A stretch of 64,000 nt of DNA, taken from assembly GCF_005405265.1 (NCBI RefSeq), contig NZ_BJDS01000009.1, forward strand, positions 62,001 to 126,000. The letters run 5' to 3'. Shown here piece after piece: positions 20,538 to 28,140 of the stretch. The DNA comes from Enterococcus songbeiensis (lineage in GTDB: Bacteria > Bacillota > Bacilli > Lactobacillales > Enterococcaceae). Positions within the stretch are counted from its first letter, which is position 1. Every line of letters begins with the position of its first letter. The translations under genes were made by a program, and so were the position numbers. The notes under the pieces are model-generated. The model saw only the letters and a program-made list of their open reading frames with translations. It searched no databases and was not told the origin of the DNA.

Positions 20538-21377
20538 TCAACGACTTTTTTGCACCAAACGGGCAATATGAATCGTTAAATACATTTTTTCGTCACTAGA
20601 CATTGTGTAGGAATATTTATCTGCAAGAAATTGATCGATTTTTTCGACACAACGCAACGCATTACTGTATTTTTTTGTAACGATCTGCAACAATTCCTCT
20701 TCTACCTCGCCATCGTGGATTGTTTGGCTGGTAACTCGGGATAAAAAGAAGCGTAAATGAGTAGTAAATCGATAAAAATAAACCGACTCTTCATCAAAAT
20801 CAATCTTAAAATAATAGCGAACAATATTTATAATATCCTGTAAAGTCTTGGTGAAGGCGTACATGTCTTCCTGACCTTCTTCTGTCTGACCATTCACCAG
20901 ATGCAAGGCGATAAACCCAGCTTCATCTTCTGAGAGCTGCACTTGATAATATTCACTGATTTTTTCCGTTGCCTTTTTCCCAACCTGGAATTCTTTAGGA
21001 AACAACCGTTTAATATCCCAAAGCAAAATATTTGGGACTGAAATGTTGTTTTTGCTGCGTTCGATTGCTGTGTACAAGTGATCCGTCAGCGACACATAGA
21101 CTGATTCATTCAAGGAGATCTCAAGAGAAGATTTTGCGTATTCAATAATTTCATCTGCCAATGCTAGATACTCAATAGGAATATCGTTTAGCAATTCCTG
21201 AAATTTCTGTGCTGTTGAGGTATTTGTCAAACGAAAGACTTTGTCGATTTTTTCTGCTGGAATCAAATCTCCGGCGCGTTTATTAAATGCCAAGCCTCTG
21301 CCCATTGCGATGATCTCGTTGTTCTCATTATCCCTTGAAACAATGACATTGTTATTTAGAATCTTTTCAATCCGCAC
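20538..21377 (-). CDS. bglG: BglG/LicT-family transcription antiterminator
   Basis: A 279-residue protein: N-terminal RNA-binding CAT domain (residues 1-55, KILNNNVIVSRDNENNEIIAMGRGLAF), then two PTS regulation domains, PRD1 (about 65-165) and PRD2 (about 170-275), with His residues in TDHLYTAIERS, ALHLVNG and LTIHIARLV as phosphorylation sites. When dephosphorylated on active sites by sugar uptake through BglP it dimerises and binds RAT RNA. The start is GTG, with GGAAGGAG eight bases upstream. It is first in the bglG-bglP transcript. Confidence 0.93.
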   Translation of the reverse strand: MRIEKILNNNVIVSRDNENNEIIAMGRGLAFNKRAGDLIPAEKIDKVFRLTNTSTAQKFQELLNDIPIEYLALADEIIEYAKSSLEISLNESVYVSLTDHLYTAIERSKNNISVPNILLWDIKRLFPKEFQVGKKATEKISEYYQVQLSEDEAGFIALHLVNGQTEEGQEDMYAFTKTLQDIINIVRYYFKIDFDEESVYFYRFTTHLRFFLSRVTSQTIHDGEVEEELLQIVTKKYSNALRCVEKIDQFLADKYSYTMSSDEKMYLTIHIARLVQKSR

Positions 21378-21396
21378 TTTTCAAACTCCTTCCCAT

Positions 21397-21484
21397 AAAA
21401 AAAGCCTAATTATCCTCAAAAAAAGACGAAAAAATTCGTTTTTAAGGCAATTAGGTTTAGCTTGTATTGAAACAATCACTATCC
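21397..21484 (-). promoter_or_regulatory. RAT site and overlapping intrinsic terminator in the bglG leader
   Basis: Minus strand 21484-21454 holds GGATAGTGAT, a 12-base centre and AGCTAAACC, a RAT-like element. Its 3' end forms the start of a terminator whose outer arms are AACCTAATT and AATTAGGCT, with an inner ACGAA/TTCGT hairpin, followed by seven T residues (21397-21403). The two structures exclude each other, the classical LicT/BglG switch. Confidence 0.75.
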
Positions 21485-21503
21485 ACATATTCTTATTACT
21501 TAA

Positions 21504-21532
21504 AATATACCGAGTTTGCGAAAGAAAGTCAA
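21504..21532 (-). promoter_or_regulatory. Promoter of bglG-bglP
   Basis: TTGACT (21527-21532) and TATATT (21504-21509) with exactly 17 bases between them on the minus strand. Confidence 0.8.
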
Positions 21533-21538
21533 TGTTTT

Positions 21539-21552
21539 TTAAAGCGCTTTAT
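21539..21552. promoter_or_regulatory. cre-like site at the bglG promoter
   Basis: TTAAAGCGCTTTAT has the AAAGCGCTTT core of catabolite responsive elements and lies just upstream of the -35 box, so CcpA control of the beta-glucoside operon is likely. Confidence 0.55.
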
Positions 21553-21645
21553 TTTTATGAACTATACAATCCGTGTATTATGTGTAACAACTCTATCTAT
21601 TCAAGAAAACTATGGTAACATACACTAAAAAGAGGAAATCAGCCT

Positions 21646-21729
21646 ATGTTTAAAAAATTGTAAAAGGAATTTCATGAAACGAAACAAGTAAATGAAGACC
21701 TTTTGCAATGGGTGCTTATCAGAAAATGA
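21646..21729 (+). pseudogene. Remnant of a small protein gene with an in-frame stop
   Basis: AGAGGAAATCAGCCT precedes ATG at 21646. The frame reads MFKKL, meets TAA at 21661-21663, and continues as KEFHETKQVNEDLLQWVLIRK to TGA. The good ribosome binding site and protein-like continuation suggest a decayed small gene. The rest of 21560-21853 shows nothing else. Confidence 0.35.
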
Positions 21730-21853
21730 AACCCAAAAGGATAAATAAATTGTAAAGAAAAAACTACCCGATTGAAACGTCTACAATCAATAGGTATCTT
21801 ACGAACTAATCTGATTAGCTTAAATCTAATGAAATTTGAAAGGAAGAAATGAA

Positions 21854-22021
21854 ATGGAATTATTCAAAACTGTTGGATTTTGGGGAACTGTTCTATTTTT
21901 TGTTCTACTGATTTCAGGAATATGGACTAAAGACAATGTTGTGATAATAACATCAATCATTTTTATTGGCGTGGGAATATATGGGATGTACGTTACTTCT
22001 AAAAAGGATAAAAAAAACTAA
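21854..22021 (+). CDS. Small membrane protein (55 aa)
   Basis: Starts at ATG 21854-21856 with AGGAAG upstream. Two hydrophobic segments (about residues 7-23 and 28-48) are followed by a basic KKDKKN tail. Family not recognised. It lies in a stretch of several tiny membrane proteins and decayed copies. Confidence 0.5.
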   Translation: MELFKTVGFWGTVLFFVLLISGIWTKDNVVIITSIIFIGVGIYGMYVTSKKDKKN

Positions 22022-22118
22022 CATAAATAAAAAACATCTAAAGAAAGGTTAAGACTACTGACCAAATGGTTCGTTCAGAAAAGACTGAGAATTCAGCTTT
22101 GTTGCTCTTATTTCTTTT

Positions 22119-22212
22119 TGTTCAACTTGCTTTCTAATTTTTCAACGTAAAGTCCAAACATTAATCACAAAGCAGGAACAGAACATACAAGTGTAAGCAA
22201 ATATACATTCAA
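22119..22212 (-). pseudogene. Remnant of a small membrane peptide gene
   Basis: From TTG at 22210-22212 (overlapping the TGA of the preceding remnant) the frame reads a hydrophobic peptide ending VPAL, meets TGA, and continues LMFGLYVE. A one-base slip in an A run is then needed to reach KLESKLNKKK and TAA at 22119. A stop and a frameshift in under 100 bases point to decay. Confidence 0.3.
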
Positions 22213-22417
22213 TTGCTACTTTTCAGTTTTCTTTTCTCCTCCCTAAATACCTGTACAAATAATGATAAGAAAAGACTCATTGGCACTAAACCTGGAAATC
22301 CAGTAGCGAAAAAACTTAGGGGTGGTACGAACTTTTTAATGAGCCAAAGTGCAGAGATTCCAAAAAACCAATTATACTGTATATACATTTTGCCTTTTGT
22401 TGATTTTTTCTTAGCAT
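22209..22417 (-). pseudogene. Frameshifted paralogue of the small membrane protein at 22984-23187
   Basis: ATG 22415-22417 follows GGAAGGAAAGAAAA. The frame begins like the intact copy (both contain YSIIGF) and then loses one base in GGTTTTTTGG. In the next frame the similarity resumes: FVPPLSFFATGFPGLV here against FVPSLSFLTTGFPGLV in the intact copy. It ends at TGA 22209-22211. The reading is a duplicated gene inactivated by a single-base deletion. Confidence 0.65.
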
Positions 22418-22625
22418 TTTTCTTTCCTTCCTTTTAATTAACAGGCCACTAGATACCATCAAAAATATTGGATGTCATAGAAAAATCAGGAATACAGATA
22501 GAGATGTTCATGAAATATGCAGTGTCCCTATAATTGAAATAACGTAGTATTTATGCCATTATTTCCAATATAAAGTTGTGGAAAATTTAATAAAAATATT
22601 CTTTAACTGAAATGGGGAGAATAAA

Positions 22626-22811
22626 ATGAAAATAGCTATTTCTGTTTTTGTAGTGTTGTTAGCTCTAGTTGGTGGTTATTTTAGTTATGGATATTTTGCA
22701 AGTGATCTTGGTCAACTAATTAGAAACAGAAAAGATTCAGGAATTTCTTTTGGTTCTATGATTAAATTGATATGGAATGATTTGTCACGTAAATTTAAAG
22801 GACAGAAGTAA
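22626..22811 (+). CDS. Small membrane protein (61 aa)
   Basis: ATG follows ATGGGGAGAATAAA. One N-terminal hydrophobic segment (about residues 4-25, ISVFVVLLALVGGYFSYGYF) is followed by a soluble basic region (LIRNRKDSGISFG, LSRKFKGQK). Family not recognised. Confidence 0.5.
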   Translation: MKIAISVFVVLLALVGGYFSYGYFASDLGQLIRNRKDSGISFGSMIKLIWNDLSRKFKGQK

Positions 22812-22983
22812 TTTCATTCTTTTTAGTTTATTATTATTAATATCTATATAAAACAATTCGCTATGTTATCTGACATTTATAAAATTAAACTTATACTTCC
22901 TCTTAAATATTAGTTATTTATTGATTATGTTAATTTAATCAGTAAATAACTATTTTAATTTTGATCTTAGACTCAAGTGATTT

Positions 22984-23187
22984 TTATTCGCTACTCTTTT
23001 TTTTATTAGCAATGACTCCTTGTACTCCTAAAAATAAGAACACGGCTACTAATACTAGTCCAGGAAAACCAGTGGTTAAAAAGCTCAAAGAAGGTACAAA
23101 TTCTTTAATAATCCCTAAAACAATAATTCCAAGAAAACCAATTATACTGTATATATTTATTTTAGACTTCTGAAATTTTTTTAACAT
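22984..23187 (-). CDS. Small membrane protein (67 aa), intact member of a duplicated family
   Basis: ATG 23185-23187 follows GGAGGTGTCGAAA, a strong site. The product has a basic start (MLKKFQKSK), two hydrophobic segments (about 13-27 and 38-56) and a KKKSSE tail. A frameshifted copy lies at 22209-22417. Family not recognised; it could be an immunity-like or transporter-accessory peptide, but nothing proves that. Confidence 0.6.
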   Translation of the reverse strand: MLKKFQKSKINIYSIIGFLGIIVLGIIKEFVPSLSFLTTGFPGLVLVAVFLFLGVQGVIANKKKSSE

Positions 23188-23286
23188 TTTCGACACCTCC
23201 AATTAACAGCGAGTCAATGTTCAATAGGCTGCTGGATACCCAACTCCGTAAATCTCTATCCTTTCAGAAATTTACTAATAAAAAAG

Positions 23287-23868
23287 TCATAGATTCTCTT
23301 TTGTTACGGGCCAAATTCTAATGATAGATTTCCCGATAATTTGATTTGACTCCACATTTCCAAATACCCGACTATCTTCAGAGACCAATCGATTATCTCC
23401 CAGTAGAAAATAATTATTTTCTGGTACGTGTATTTCAAAGTCTTGATTAGTAAAATTTTTTGAATTTCGAGCTAATTCTTGATATTGTTCACTGTATGTA
23501 TATACTTCCTGTAATTTATTTTCCTTAAATAGTTTTAGATACTCTTTTAGATAGCTTTCGTTAACTAATTTCCCATTAATTTTCATCTTATCATTTTTGA
23601 ACGAAATATAATCTCCTGGAATTCCAATAACTCTTTTGATAATAATTTTTTTCTTTACAGTTGGGTGTTTTACTACAACAATATCTAATCGTTTAATATT
23701 TTGTGACTTTAATATTAGTAACCTTTCGTTTGTTTGTAATGTTGGATCCATAGAATGTCCCATTACTTTTACAGGTTGAAAAACAAACATTCTTAGATAC
23801 AACACGAAAAGAATTATTCCTATTACTGGTATAAATCTTTTAAAAAAAGGTCTTACTTTTTGTTTCAT
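23287..23868 (-). CDS. Type I signal peptidase
   Basis: A 193-residue SipS/LepB-type peptidase. One N-terminal membrane anchor (about 11-30), box B MGHSMDPTL with nucleophile Ser39, box D IIIKRVIGIPGDYI with general base Lys78, and box E YFLLGDNRLVSEDSR are complete. It cleaves signal peptides of secreted proteins at the outer membrane face. The ATG follows AAGGGCGAAAAC. Its place among tiny membrane-protein genes suggests an accessory or dedicated peptidase, not the main housekeeping one; this is inference. Confidence 0.9.
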   Translation of the reverse strand: MKQKVRPFFKRFIPVIGIILFVLYLRMFVFQPVKVMGHSMDPTLQTNERLLILKSQNIKRLDIVVVKHPTVKKKIIIKRVIGIPGDYISFKNDKMKINGKLVNESYLKEYLKLFKENKLQEVYTYSEQYQELARNSKNFTNQDFEIHVPENNYFLLGDNRLVSEDSRVFGNVESNQIIGKSIIRIWPVTKENL

Positions 23869-23885
23869 GTTTTCGCCCTTAACTA

Positions 23886-23901
23886 TTAAAAGCGCTTGCA
23901 A
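23886..23901. promoter_or_regulatory. cre-like site before the signal peptidase gene
   Basis: TTGCAAGCGCTTTTAA on the minus strand resembles a catabolite responsive element, with a weak 3' half. It is only 18-33 bases upstream of the start codon. Confidence 0.3.
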
Positions 23902-24071
23902 AAAATCTTATTCGTATTTTACTATACAAATTAATAAAATGGTAGATTAAAAAATATAATTACTCTAACAAATTTACTATATCATTTAGGTTTCTGCTTG
24001 AGTTGAGAAATAGCAAGAATACAGTATTAACTTTTCATAAAATGAGCTTTTAGGATGGAAACGATATTTTC

Positions 24072-24236
24072 TTAGAGTTGGGTATCGTCTTCCTTTCGTT
24101 CTCGTTCCCTTTCAATACGTTTGAGATTTTGTTCTCGTAAATACAATTCAGAATTTGCGTTCCGATTAAATGAATCTCCACCTAAAAAGCGTATGTTCCT
24201 AAAAAGTGCAGCAATTTTTTTTACTATGTTCCCCAT
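24072..24236 (-). CDS. Small basic protein (54 aa)
   Basis: ATG 24234-24236 follows GGAGGGAGAGGGCT. The N-terminus is an amphipathic KKIAALFRNIRFLGG stretch, the rest highly charged (RIERERERKEDD). No membrane span. Not recognised. Confidence 0.45.
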   Translation of the reverse strand: MGNIVKKIAALFRNIRFLGGDSFNRNANSELYLREQNLKRIERERERKEDDTQL

Positions 24237-24294
24237 AGCCCTCTCCCTCCGATCAGAATAGTAATACACTGTATATCTTCTATTTTAGCATTTA

Positions 24295-24588
24295 ATGTCC
24301 ATCTTACTAATTAATCCGTTTGATTTCACAAAAATCAAAGATATTTTTGATAACAGGCAGATTTTAAAAACTTTTCCTCATTCAGGTATCCGTTTTGACA
24401 AACGCATCAGACAAAAAAATAGTCCTAATAAAACATTGAGCATGAGCATTTTCCAAAAAAGAGAGTTGATTTTCTACGTGATAGAAGGAGAACCGGTTTT
24501 CACGTTGCAAGTAATCAACGTAAAAATGGACTATGTGAACCGGTTAAAGAATTTATTTAACATTTATCAACCGGATAAACCCGACTGA
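24295..24588 (+). CDS. Hypothetical protein (97 aa)
   Basis: An open frame with protein-like composition (LIFYVIEGEPVFTLQVINVK; MDYVNRLKNLF) but no clear ribosome binding site for the ATG at 24295; a later ATG near 24439 is possible. Transcribed divergently from the 54-aa gene. Function unknown. Confidence 0.4.
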   Translation: MSILLINPFDFTKIKDIFDNRQILKTFPHSGIRFDKRIRQKNSPNKTLSMSIFQKRELIFYVIEGEPVFTLQVINVKMDYVNRLKNLFNIYQPDKPD

Positions 24589-24623
24589 TTTATACCTATA
24601 GAGAATTATTGTGAAAAAACCAA

Positions 24624-24663
24624 AAAGCAACGAAGCAAGATTACTTGGTATGCTTCGTTGCTC
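24624..24663 (-). terminator. Terminator after the 53-aa membrane protein gene
   Basis: AGCAACGAAGCA and TGCTTCGTTGCT pair perfectly around a 13-base loop; on the minus strand TTTTT follows. Confidence 0.8.
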
Positions 24664-24698
24664 ATAAAATCATCCATCTTCTAATTAAAAAAGTAATT

Positions 24699-24860
24699 TT
24701 ATTTATGATTACTCGTGTCATTAGCTTGTTTTTTTAACTCTTCTTTTATTTCCTTTAAACTATTTAAAACTTTAATCATAAAGATAAAAAGAGAGATACC
24801 TAGAATGAGTTTTCCCACACCCAAAATATAACTGAGGATCATAGCTATTTCTACTATCAT
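24699..24860 (-). CDS. Small membrane protein (53 aa)
   Basis: ATG 24858-24860 follows CGGAAGGAGGATTGAA, one of the best ribosome binding sites of the window. A hydrophobic segment spans about residues 4-30 (ending SLFIFMIKV), then a charged helix (SLKEIKEELKKQAND) to TAA. It has its own terminator. Likely a real small protein of unknown function. Confidence 0.6.
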   Translation of the reverse strand: MIVEIAMILSYILGVGKLILGISLFIFMIKVLNSLKEIKEELKKQANDTSNHK

Positions 24861-25207
24861 TTCAATCCTCCTTCCGATATTTTATAAGTTATATTCTAAC
24901 CAAAACTTATCACTTCCGACGCTAAAGTATAGGTATTTAGTTGATGTACCAGAAGGTAATCCTAAACCAGGTGCAATGCTTCATTGCCCTTTTATTCCAC
25001 CATAACACGAAATCGCTTTCTTTAAAATATTTTTTTGCTTTTTTGAATAATAGTATTAATTTTATTTATATGACACTATACGATAACGATTCAATGGAAA
25101 TAGACAATTAATTTTTATCTGTAGCTAAGATAAGCTAGGATCAAAAAACGAGCACTACTCCAAAAATAATCAAGACCTTCTCCTTCATTCATTTCCCATC
25201 GCCCAAA
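24861..25207. other. Intergenic region with a possible gene remnant
   Basis: Minus-strand 24986-24882 reads about 32 codons (PGLGLPSGTSTKYLYFSVG) ending at TAA just before the ribosome binding site of the 53-aa gene; a TGA precedes it and no start is seen, so it may be the tail of a decayed gene. The remainder is AT-rich and empty. Confidence 0.3.
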
Positions 25208-25209
25208 CT

Positions 25210-25260
25210 TAAAAAGACTGTAGACCTAAGCCAACCCACAGCTTTGTCTACAGTCTTTTC
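25210..25260. terminator. Terminator downstream of the mhqD-like gene
   Basis: AAAAGACTGTAGAC and GTCTACAGTCTTTT form a long stem with A/T tracts on both sides. Confidence 0.8.
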
Positions 25261-25267
25261 CCTTATG

Positions 25268-25846
25268 TTATTTCTTTAGATAGGTTTTCAAACGATTGAT
25301 TTCATCTTCACTGACTTGATGGTCACCGTCCAACAATAGAAAATGAACATTGGAAAAAGATTTTTCCAATTGTTGTGACAATGTCAACGCTTCTCCCGGT
25401 AAGCTGATAGAATCTTGCGCACCACTGGTCAACAAAAGCTGTGTCGAAGCTGCTGTCGTTTCGAATTGATAGACGAAATTACTTGGATGAAGTAAAATAA
25501 CCGTATCAGCAAGTTCAGGCTGCTTTTCCAACAAGCCTAAAATAAAATTAGCACCATTAGAATAACCGATGAAAATGATTCGTTCTTTTTTGGTTACGGT
25601 TGGCCATTCTTCTTCAAGAAATTCTGTCACTCGTTTTTCAAAATCAACCCGATCCAATTTTCCATCGACTAATTGTGCAAAGAATCGACGTTCCTGACCC
25701 GTTTTTTCAGTTCCCAAATAGCTCAGTACACTAGCATCCGGAAATAAAGCCGCGATTGTCGACAGCAGTTGGTATTCATTACCGCCGGTTCCATGAAAGG
25801 CAACGACTAGCGTATCATCTTGCCCTTGTTGAAAAAATTTTTCCAT
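25268..25846 (-). CDS. MhqD-like carboxylesterase/alpha-beta hydrolase
   Basis: A 192-residue hydrolase of the phospholipase/carboxylesterase type: VVAFHGTGGNE oxyanion motif (about 14-24), nucleophile elbow FIGYSNGAN with Ser96, Asp in TSGAQDSI, His in LDGDHQV. In Bacillus such a gene (mhqD) belongs to the quinone-stress regulon together with a ring-cleaving dioxygenase mhqO. Here the dioxygenase-like gene is adjacent but divergent. The ATG follows TTAGGAGGTTATT. Substrate not determined. Confidence 0.82.
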   Translation of the reverse strand: MEKFFQQGQDDTLVVAFHGTGGNEYQLLSTIAALFPDASVLSYLGTEKTGQERRFFAQLVDGKLDRVDFEKRVTEFLEEEWPTVTKKERIIFIGYSNGANFILGLLEKQPELADTVILLHPSNFVYQFETTAASTQLLLTSGAQDSISLPGEALTLSQQLEKSFSNVHFLLLDGDHQVSEDEINRLKTYLKK

Positions 25847-25876
25847 AATAACCTCCTAAGAGAAAGGATTTTTTAA

Positions 25877-26860
25877 ATGAATGCACGCATCCATCATATC
25901 TCCATTTTAAATCGATTTATTCAACCGACGTTTGATTTTTATCATAATATACTTGGCTTAAAATTACTAATGAAAACGATCAATCAAGATGATCACACCA
26001 TGTATCATCTCTTTTTTTCCGATAACCGAGAACGGATTGGTACAGAACTGACTTTTTTTGAAGTCCGTGAAGGGGAAGATCATAAATTTGGAACCAATAA
26101 TATCGAACGGGTAGTTATGAAGGTCCCTTCCGAAGAATCCCTGACTTTCTGGGAGACGCGATTGGAAGCTGCCGGCATTTGCCATTACGGTATCGAAACG
26201 TTCAATGGTCGCCCACTCTTGCGTTTTGAAGCCCCGGATGACACACAAATGTCCCTCACACCACTCAGAGAATTTGAAAAAGCCGAGGATTTCTATCCCT
26301 TTGCGGATACCGACGTACCAGTGGAACATGCGATTTTGGGAATTGATGCAATCCAACTGCGTGGGCAATACCCAGCCGCCACAGAAAAAGAATTAACGAA
26401 TCTTTTAGGTTGGCACCAACAAAAGCAGACGACTTTTTTTGACACAAATACAGAAGTCACCATTTTGGATAATCAAGAGACGACTTTCTATCAAGAAGTT
26501 CATTTGATCCACGATATCCATAGCCCATTAGCAGAACTTGGTATCGGCGGCATCCATCACGTTGCCTTCGGAGTCAAAGATGAAAAACGGCTGCGGGAAC
26601 TGGACGAACAATTAAATCAACGAAATTTCCTAAATTCTGGTATCAAACATCGCGAATTTTTTACCTCCCTTTATTTCCGGGAACCAAATCGAATGCTGAT
26701 TGAAATTGCTACGGAGGAAGGAAGTCTTGATCCTTCGGCTTATGAAAACCAAAGCAGGGTTTTTGAAGAGATTCCTTTGTATCTGCCCCACTTTTTAGCG
26801 GGCGAACGAGAAAGCATTGAACAAATTTTAGAGAATCAACCGCACGATCACGATGCGTAA
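25877..26860 (+). CDS. VOC-family ring-cleaving dioxygenase (MhqO-like)
   Basis: A 327-residue protein made of two glyoxalase/VOC modules (about 3-135 and 148-300). Metal ligands expected from the family are His in IHHISIL at the start of module 1, His in GIHHVAFGVK in module 2 and Glu in RMLIEIATEEG. Members cleave hydroquinones or catechols and protect from quinone stress. The ATG follows AAAGGATTTTTTAA. Only 30 bases separate it from the divergent hydrolase gene. Confidence 0.85.
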   Translation: MNARIHHISILNRFIQPTFDFYHNILGLKLLMKTINQDDHTMYHLFFSDNRERIGTELTFFEVREGEDHKFGTNNIERVVMKVPSEESLTFWETRLEAAGICHYGIETFNGRPLLRFEAPDDTQMSLTPLREFEKAEDFYPFADTDVPVEHAILGIDAIQLRGQYPAATEKELTNLLGWHQQKQTTFFDTNTEVTILDNQETTFYQEVHLIHDIHSPLAELGIGGIHHVAFGVKDEKRLRELDEQLNQRNFLNSGIKHREFFTSLYFREPNRMLIEIATEEGSLDPSAYENQSRVFEEIPLYLPHFLAGERESIEQILENQPHDHDA

Positions 26861-26861
26861 C

Positions 26862-26912
26862 AAAAAAGTTCGAAAAACTGTCCAGTTTGAGACAGTTTTT
26901 CGAACTTTTTTA
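26862..26912. terminator. Bidirectional terminator between the dioxygenase gene and ywlC
   Basis: AAAAAAGTTCGAAAAACTGTC pairs fully with its complement at 26891-26911; it overlaps the ywlC stop codon. Confidence 0.88.
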
Positions 26913-27944
26913 TTTGGTCGCTGCTGAAAAATAGGTTTGTGCAGCGGCTTTTTTTAAACGATTCATGTATGCAGCACCCAAGCCGGTTTCTGGAAAAACT
27001 TCAACAAAAATTACATCTAATCCCAAGCGAGGTTCATCCAACGCCCGCAATCCGGCAAATAAACCTTTTGCAGCAGCCTCAACTGTGTCTTTCGGAAACA
27101 TAAAAACTGCGGCAGCTTCATAACGCATTTTTTCTGAAATTTGCGGTCCAGCAATCACTCCTGCACGAATTTGTTTATCCTTCACCCAATCTAAAACGGC
27201 TTGCCAGTCTGCGGACTTTACCATCATGACTGGTGTATCCGGTGAATAATGTTTGTATTTCATTCCCGGTGCTTTCGGGGTCTCCGATTCTTTAACCAAA
27301 TGCTTATCTAATAAAATCGTTGTCTGCAATTTGGCTTCTAATTCTTCTTTCGTGATCGCACCCGGACGTAAAATCACCGGTGAAGTTGTTGGATCACTTA
27401 AATCAAGTACCGTTGATTCAACCCCAATGGCAGTCGCTCCGTCTTCTAAAATTCCTGCAATTTTCCCTTTCAGATCATGGAAAACATGTTCACTAGTAGT
27501 GGGGCTGGGTTTCCCTGACGTATTTGCGCTCGGTCCAACGATTGGTACACCCGCCTGCTCAATCAATGAAAGTGTTTTTTTATTTGCAGGCATACGAAAT
27601 GCCGCTGTGGATAACCCTCCCGTCACAACAGTTGGTAACTGTCCTTTTTTGATGGAAAAAATCAACGTTAACGGACCTGGCCAATACATTTCAACGATTT
27701 TTTCTGCTAAAGGATGTATTTTATCCACAAATGGAAGCACTTGCTGAAAATCTTTCACGTGAACGATCAGTGGATTGTCGCTAGGGCGTCCTTTAACTTT
27801 GAAAACCTGCTGGACAGCTTCTGGCAAAAGAGCGTTAGCCCCCAGTCCATACACCGTTTCAGTTGGAAAAGCAACTAGTTCTCCATCTTTAATTTTTTGT
27901 GCCGCTTCCGCAATATCCGTCCACTCATAGCATTTTGTTTCCAC
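26910..27944 (-). CDS. ywlC: L-threonylcarbamoyladenylate synthase (Sua5/TsaC type)
   Basis: A 344-residue enzyme making threonylcarbamoyl-AMP from Thr, bicarbonate and ATP for the t6A37 modification of ANN-decoding tRNAs. The N-terminal YrdC domain (about 10-200) has PTETVYGLGANA, KGRPSDNPLIVH and a SANTSGKPSPT segment; the C-terminal Sua5 domain (about 210-340) has GMKYKHYSP. The start is GTG (27942-27944) with a poor ribosome binding site, but it gives the normal N-terminus. It follows prmC after a 196-base gap carrying a DnaA-box cluster. Confidence 0.93.
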   Translation of the reverse strand: METKCYEWTDIAEAAQKIKDGELVAFPTETVYGLGANALLPEAVQQVFKVKGRPSDNPLIVHVKDFQQVLPFVDKIHPLAEKIVEMYWPGPLTLIFSIKKGQLPTVVTGGLSTAAFRMPANKKTLSLIEQAGVPIVGPSANTSGKPSPTTSEHVFHDLKGKIAGILEDGATAIGVESTVLDLSDPTTSPVILRPGAITKEELEAKLQTTILLDKHLVKESETPKAPGMKYKHYSPDTPVMMVKSADWQAVLDWVKDKQIRAGVIAGPQISEKMRYEAAAVFMFPKDTVEAAAKGLFAGLRALDEPRLGLDVIFVEVFPETGLGAAYMNRLKKAAAQTYFSAATK

Positions 27945-27947
27945 AGT

Positions 27948-28131
27948 TTATTCACAGCCTTTCTCAATAAAATGATTAAGTTTTCAACATTCCTCAATTA
28001 GTTATTCACATTTTGTGGATAACTAATTTGTCAAGTGTGCATAACCCTGTTGACAACTTTTAAACTTGTGTAACTACCAGTCTTAACCTGTTTTTTTAAC
28101 GTGAAACATTTTAAAAAAATTTTTTTCCACA
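27948..28131. promoter_or_regulatory. DnaA-box cluster upstream of ywlC
   Basis: Four perfect TTATNCACA boxes occur within 97 bases: TTATTCACA (27948-27956, +), TTATTCACA (28002-28010, +), TTATCCACA (28014-28022, -) and TTATGCACA (28036-28044, -). A relaxed box TTTTCCACA lies at 28123-28131. The second and third face each other three bases apart, forming an inverted repeat. This density is far above chance and fits a DnaA-binding regulatory or titration site. Confidence 0.65.
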
Positions 28132-28140
28132 TGTTGGCCT

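Noticed and set aside
21600-25200. Integrated plasmid or prophage remnant
   Set aside because: No integrase, replication, capsid or attachment-site repeat was seen; only small membrane proteins and a signal peptidase.
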